Shown here in pieces: positions 31,534 through 32,125 of a stretch of 32,125 bases of DNA. How positions within the stretch are numbered: the first letter of the stretch is position 1; every line of letters begins with the position of its first letter. A model generated the notes under the pieces. The model was not told the origin of the DNA. It saw only the letters and a list, made by a program, of their open reading frames with translations, and did no database searches. Origin of the DNA: an uncultured Thiodictyon sp. (lineage in GTDB: Bacteria; Pseudomonadota; Gammaproteobacteria; Chromatiales; Chromatiaceae); NCBI GenBank assembly GCA_903837595.1, contig CAILVI010000116.1, positions 1-32,125 of the forward strand, given 5' to 3'. The position numbers and the translations under genes were made by a program.

Positions 31534-32078
31534 TCAAAACACTCGCCTTCGCGCGCCTCGGTCGTCGCTACGAAGCCGATGAGGGCGGTCAATTTTGCCC
31601 GTGAGGGCCGAGTCAGATCGCCGAAGAGGCCCTCATAGTGCTTGCATTCATCCACCGCCAGTCGATAGCCGGCGGTGGGGTCACGCCGCTCACCCAAATA
31701 GAGGGCGAGGCCCTCCTCAATGAGTAGCAGGTCCCAGTTCTTGATGATGCGCACCGGCCCCCAGTGGTGTTCGTAAGTGTTCTGGAAGGCGCGCAGGCGA
31801 TGGTGTAGTCGCTCGGCGGCGGTCCACCCGGGCATCGGCTCGGACAGGGGGCGCTCCGTCAGCAGGGCGCGGGCCTGTGCGAACAACTCCGCCGCCTCGC
31901 CCGTTGCCGCGTCCCCGCGGGCGGCGGCCCGCTCCGCGACCCAGAGACCGAAGGCGCGGAGGCGTCTGGGGTGTTCAAACCACTTCTTGAGTACCGTGAG
32001 GCGCATAACATTCGCGCATCCGGCGCGGTCGATCTCCGCGATGATCGCGGCGAGTTTGTCTTGGACGCGGGGTGGCAT
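31530..32078 (-). CDS. Uncharacterised cytosolic protein
   Basis: A 182-residue protein that I do not recognise. It has no signal peptide and no membrane segment. The sequence is mostly helical by composition, rich in Arg, Glu and Ala, with a conserved-looking central block [20 protein letters not shown] near residue 115. The start ([20 protein letters not shown]) is the only ATG that includes the whole domain-like region; the upstream bases to the window edge show no clear ribosome site. Its stop overlaps the rnhB stop on the other strand by four bases. Good coding composition and length make it a likely real gene; function unknown. Confidence 0.7.
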   Translation of the reverse strand: MPPRVQDKLAAIIAEIDRAGCANVMRLTVLKKWFEHPRRLRAFGLWVAERAAARGDAATGEAAELFAQARALLTERPLSEPMPGWTAAERLHHRLRAFQNTYEHHWGPVRIIKNWDLLLIEEGLALYLGERRDPTAGYRLAVDECKHYEGLFGDLTRPSRAKLTALIGFVATTEAREGECFD

Positions 32079-32125
32079 AGGTTCTACTCGGCTGCGCCGG
32101 CTCTCACAGCCGAATCCCTTCGGCC

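Overview
The window looks like chromosome of a high-GC gammaproteobacterium. I infer a purple sulfur bacterium or close relative (Chromatiales), from the Lhr and RNase HII types, the REP-like GTAGG-type palindromes, the many c-type heme and exported signalling proteins, and the strongly GC-biased codon use. This is a judgement from sequence style, not a database match. I see no tRNA, rRNA, CRISPR array, transposase or phage gene.

Positions 115-7939 hold eight genes, all on the minus strand and mostly closely spaced. In transcription order they are: an arylsulfatase, an outer-membrane MetA/SphA-like beta-barrel, a DUF1254/DUF1214 protein, a DUF2541-like exported protein, a bile acid:sodium symporter-family transporter, a small Ala/Lys-rich exported protein, a second arylsulfatase and a DUF2092 protein. 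Nearly all carry signal peptides. This reads as a cell-envelope sulfatase locus whose substrate is unknown. A decayed copy of the MetA/SphA-like gene lies inside it. Two further minus-strand envelope genes follow: a DUF533/TerB-like protein and an OmpA-family porin.

Positions 10341-14557 (plus strand) hold an AraC-family regulator, a formylglycine-generating-enzyme-like protein without the two catalytic cysteines, and a translationally coupled pair: a Tat-exported flavin amine oxidase and a small cytochrome c. The pair suggests a periplasmic amine dehydrogenase that passes electrons to cytochrome c.

Positions 14568-17920 (minus strand) hold an exported caspase-like protein that lacks its catalytic dyad and carries a peptidoglycan-binding domain, a membrane sensor with a c-type heme site and a HAMP domain, and a Ser/Thr kinase. 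The order suggests a split receptor kinase. Divergent from this cluster are two giant tandem paralogues (18193-26316) made almost wholly of ankyrin repeats, about 31 and 39, both with signal peptides.

Positions 26353-32078 return to housekeeping genes: the large helicase Lhr (its reading frame has absorbed a palindromic repeat), RNase HII, and an unrecognised convergent gene. The least described systems are the sulfatase/DUF envelope locus, the heme-sensor/kinase/pseudo-caspase cluster, and the exported ankyrin pair next to it.
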